From an uncultured Collinsella sp. (GTDB taxonomy: Bacteria; Actinomycetota; Coriobacteriia; Coriobacteriales; Coriobacteriaceae), in the NCBI GenBank assembly GCA_958372035.1, contig CATXML010000113.1:1-5048 (forward strand): a stretch of DNA of 5,048 nucleotides, written 5' to 3'. How positions within the stretch are numbered: position 1 is the first letter of the stretch; every line of letters starts with the position of its first letter. This document shows positions 4,519 through 5,048 of this stretch, one piece after another. The notes beneath the pieces were generated by a model. That model was given only the letters and a program-made list of their open reading frames with translations, was not told the origin of the DNA and ran no database searches. Position numbers and translations under genes: made by a program.

Positions 4519-4995
4519 ATGGCCCTTCTAGAGTTGCAAAGGACAATATCCCCAGTGGATTACGATGACGTCGCTCGAAAACTGATTGTGTACTCACGTT
4601 CCCTTGCCAAGGGATCCTTGAGTGCTGCCGGCGGCGCCAGTGTGGGCGAGGCACCGGTTTTACAGTATCTATCGGGTATTGACGGTGATGTCATTCCCTC
4701 CGAGATTGCCAAGAAGCTGAAATTCTCCCGTGCGCGCATGTCGCATATCTTGGATTCACTCGAGAGTAAGGGTTACGTTCAGCGCAGGACTGATCCAAAC
4801 GATCGTCGGCGTGTGCTGGTGAGCATTACCGAGGAAGGCCGTGATTTCGCGGCGAAAAAAAATGCCGAGAGTGTGGCATCGCTCTCGAAACAACTCTCAG
4901 CGCTCGGCGAGCACGATGCCCAGGAGCTCGTGCGCATCCTGAATAAAGCTTACAGCCTTACCTATGATGCCGACGACTACCTGGACAATCTATAA
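4519..4995 (+). CDS. MarR family transcriptional regulator
   Basis: This 158-residue dimeric winged-helix DNA-binding protein usually represses its own and neighbouring genes until a small ligand or oxidant releases it. Residues about 43-110 form the DNA-binding region: APVLQYLSGIDGDVIPSEIA (45-64) leads into the recognition helix SRARMSHILDSLESKGYVQR (70-89), and the wing TDPNDRRRVLVSITEEG (91-107) carries the D-x-x-D-R-R signature. Flanking helices (13-33, 109-150) form the dimer interface. The length is normal for the family (140-160). There is one Cys-free reading: no cysteine is seen, so an OhrR-type peroxide sensor is unlikely. The ATG at 4519 has no clear Shine-Dalgarno sequence. An in-frame GTG at 4555 has AAAGGA (4538-4543) 11 nt upstream and would give a 146-residue protein. 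The operator-like site at 4476-4498 suggests autoregulation, and its matches at 1035-1081 suggest control of the PTS operon. Confidence 0.93.
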   Translation: MALLELQRTISPVDYDDVARKLIVYSRSLAKGSLSAAGGASVGEAPVLQYLSGIDGDVIPSEIAKKLKFSRARMSHILDSLESKGYVQRRTDPNDRRRVLVSITEEGRDFAAKKNAESVASLSKQLSALGEHDAQELVRILNKAYSLTYDADDYLDNL

Positions 4996-5014
4996 GGATA
5001 AAGACAGACATTTA

Positions 5015-5034
5015 GGTGCATCTTGAAATGCACC
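5015..5034. promoter_or_regulatory. Palindrome downstream of the MarR gene
   Basis: GGTGCAT (5015-5021) and ATGCACC (5028-5034) are exact reverse complements with a 6-nt spacer (CTTGAA). The element begins 20 nt after the MarR stop. It is followed by CGGGACAGTTGTGC with no T-run, so it is not a convincing terminator on the plus strand. It could be an operator or leader structure for the next gene to the right, which is outside the window. Confidence 0.45.
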
Positions 5035-5048
5035 CGGGACAGTTGTGC

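Noticed and set aside
1..5048. CRISPR array, tRNA or rRNA, insertion sequence, or phage attachment site
   Set aside because: No regularly spaced direct repeats, cloverleaf, transposase or integrase gene, or terminal inverted repeats with target duplication were seen.

Overview
The window looks like chromosome from a moderately high-GC Gram-positive bacterium. Codon usage strongly prefers GC-ending codons (GGC, GTC, ATC, CTC), Shine-Dalgarno sites are strong (GGAGGT, GAGGAGG, AAAGGGG), and the transport system is a four-protein mannose-family PTS. This resembles Coriobacteriia such as Collinsella. The lineage is an inference from style and gene content, not from a database match.

Layout from left to right. 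Positions 32-67 hold a perfect 16-bp hairpin that can terminate transcription in either direction. A GntR/HutC-type regulator with a UTRA domain lies on the minus strand (77-859). A 308-bp intergenic region (860-1167) separates it from a divergent plus-strand operon of four genes: PTS IIA (1168-1602), IIB (1682-2170), IIC (2243-3100) and IID (3100-3927). A 12-bp hairpin terminator (3950-3987) closes the operon. Next comes an unexplained 17-bp stem inverted repeat (3997-4059), a 108-residue two-TM membrane protein of unknown function (4124-4450), and a MarR-family regulator (4519-4995). A 7-bp palindrome (5015-5034) follows near the right edge.

How the genes work together: phosphate from HPr (encoded elsewhere) would pass to His9 of IIA, then to His13 of IIB, then to a sugar carried through the IIC/IID membrane complex. 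The GntR/UTRA protein is the obvious local sugar-responsive regulator. No sugar-catabolic enzyme is in view, so the substrate cannot be named more closely than the mannose/fructose/sorbose/amino-sugar class.

The most interesting signal is a shared 15-bp operator-like motif, GTTGC-N5-(T/G)(T/C)AAC after most of the core is aligned, with AAT(A/T) on its left. It occurs twice in the PTS promoter region (1035-1057 and 1059-1081, the second a perfect 9-bp palindrome) and once just upstream of the MarR gene (4476-4498). This suggests that one regulator, most simply the MarR protein, controls both its own gene and the PTS operon. Other notable structure: the two long spacers inside the operon each carry a hairpin followed by a near-identical AT-rich ribosome binding segment, and IIA and IIC both end in acidic tails terminating in Asp-Ile.
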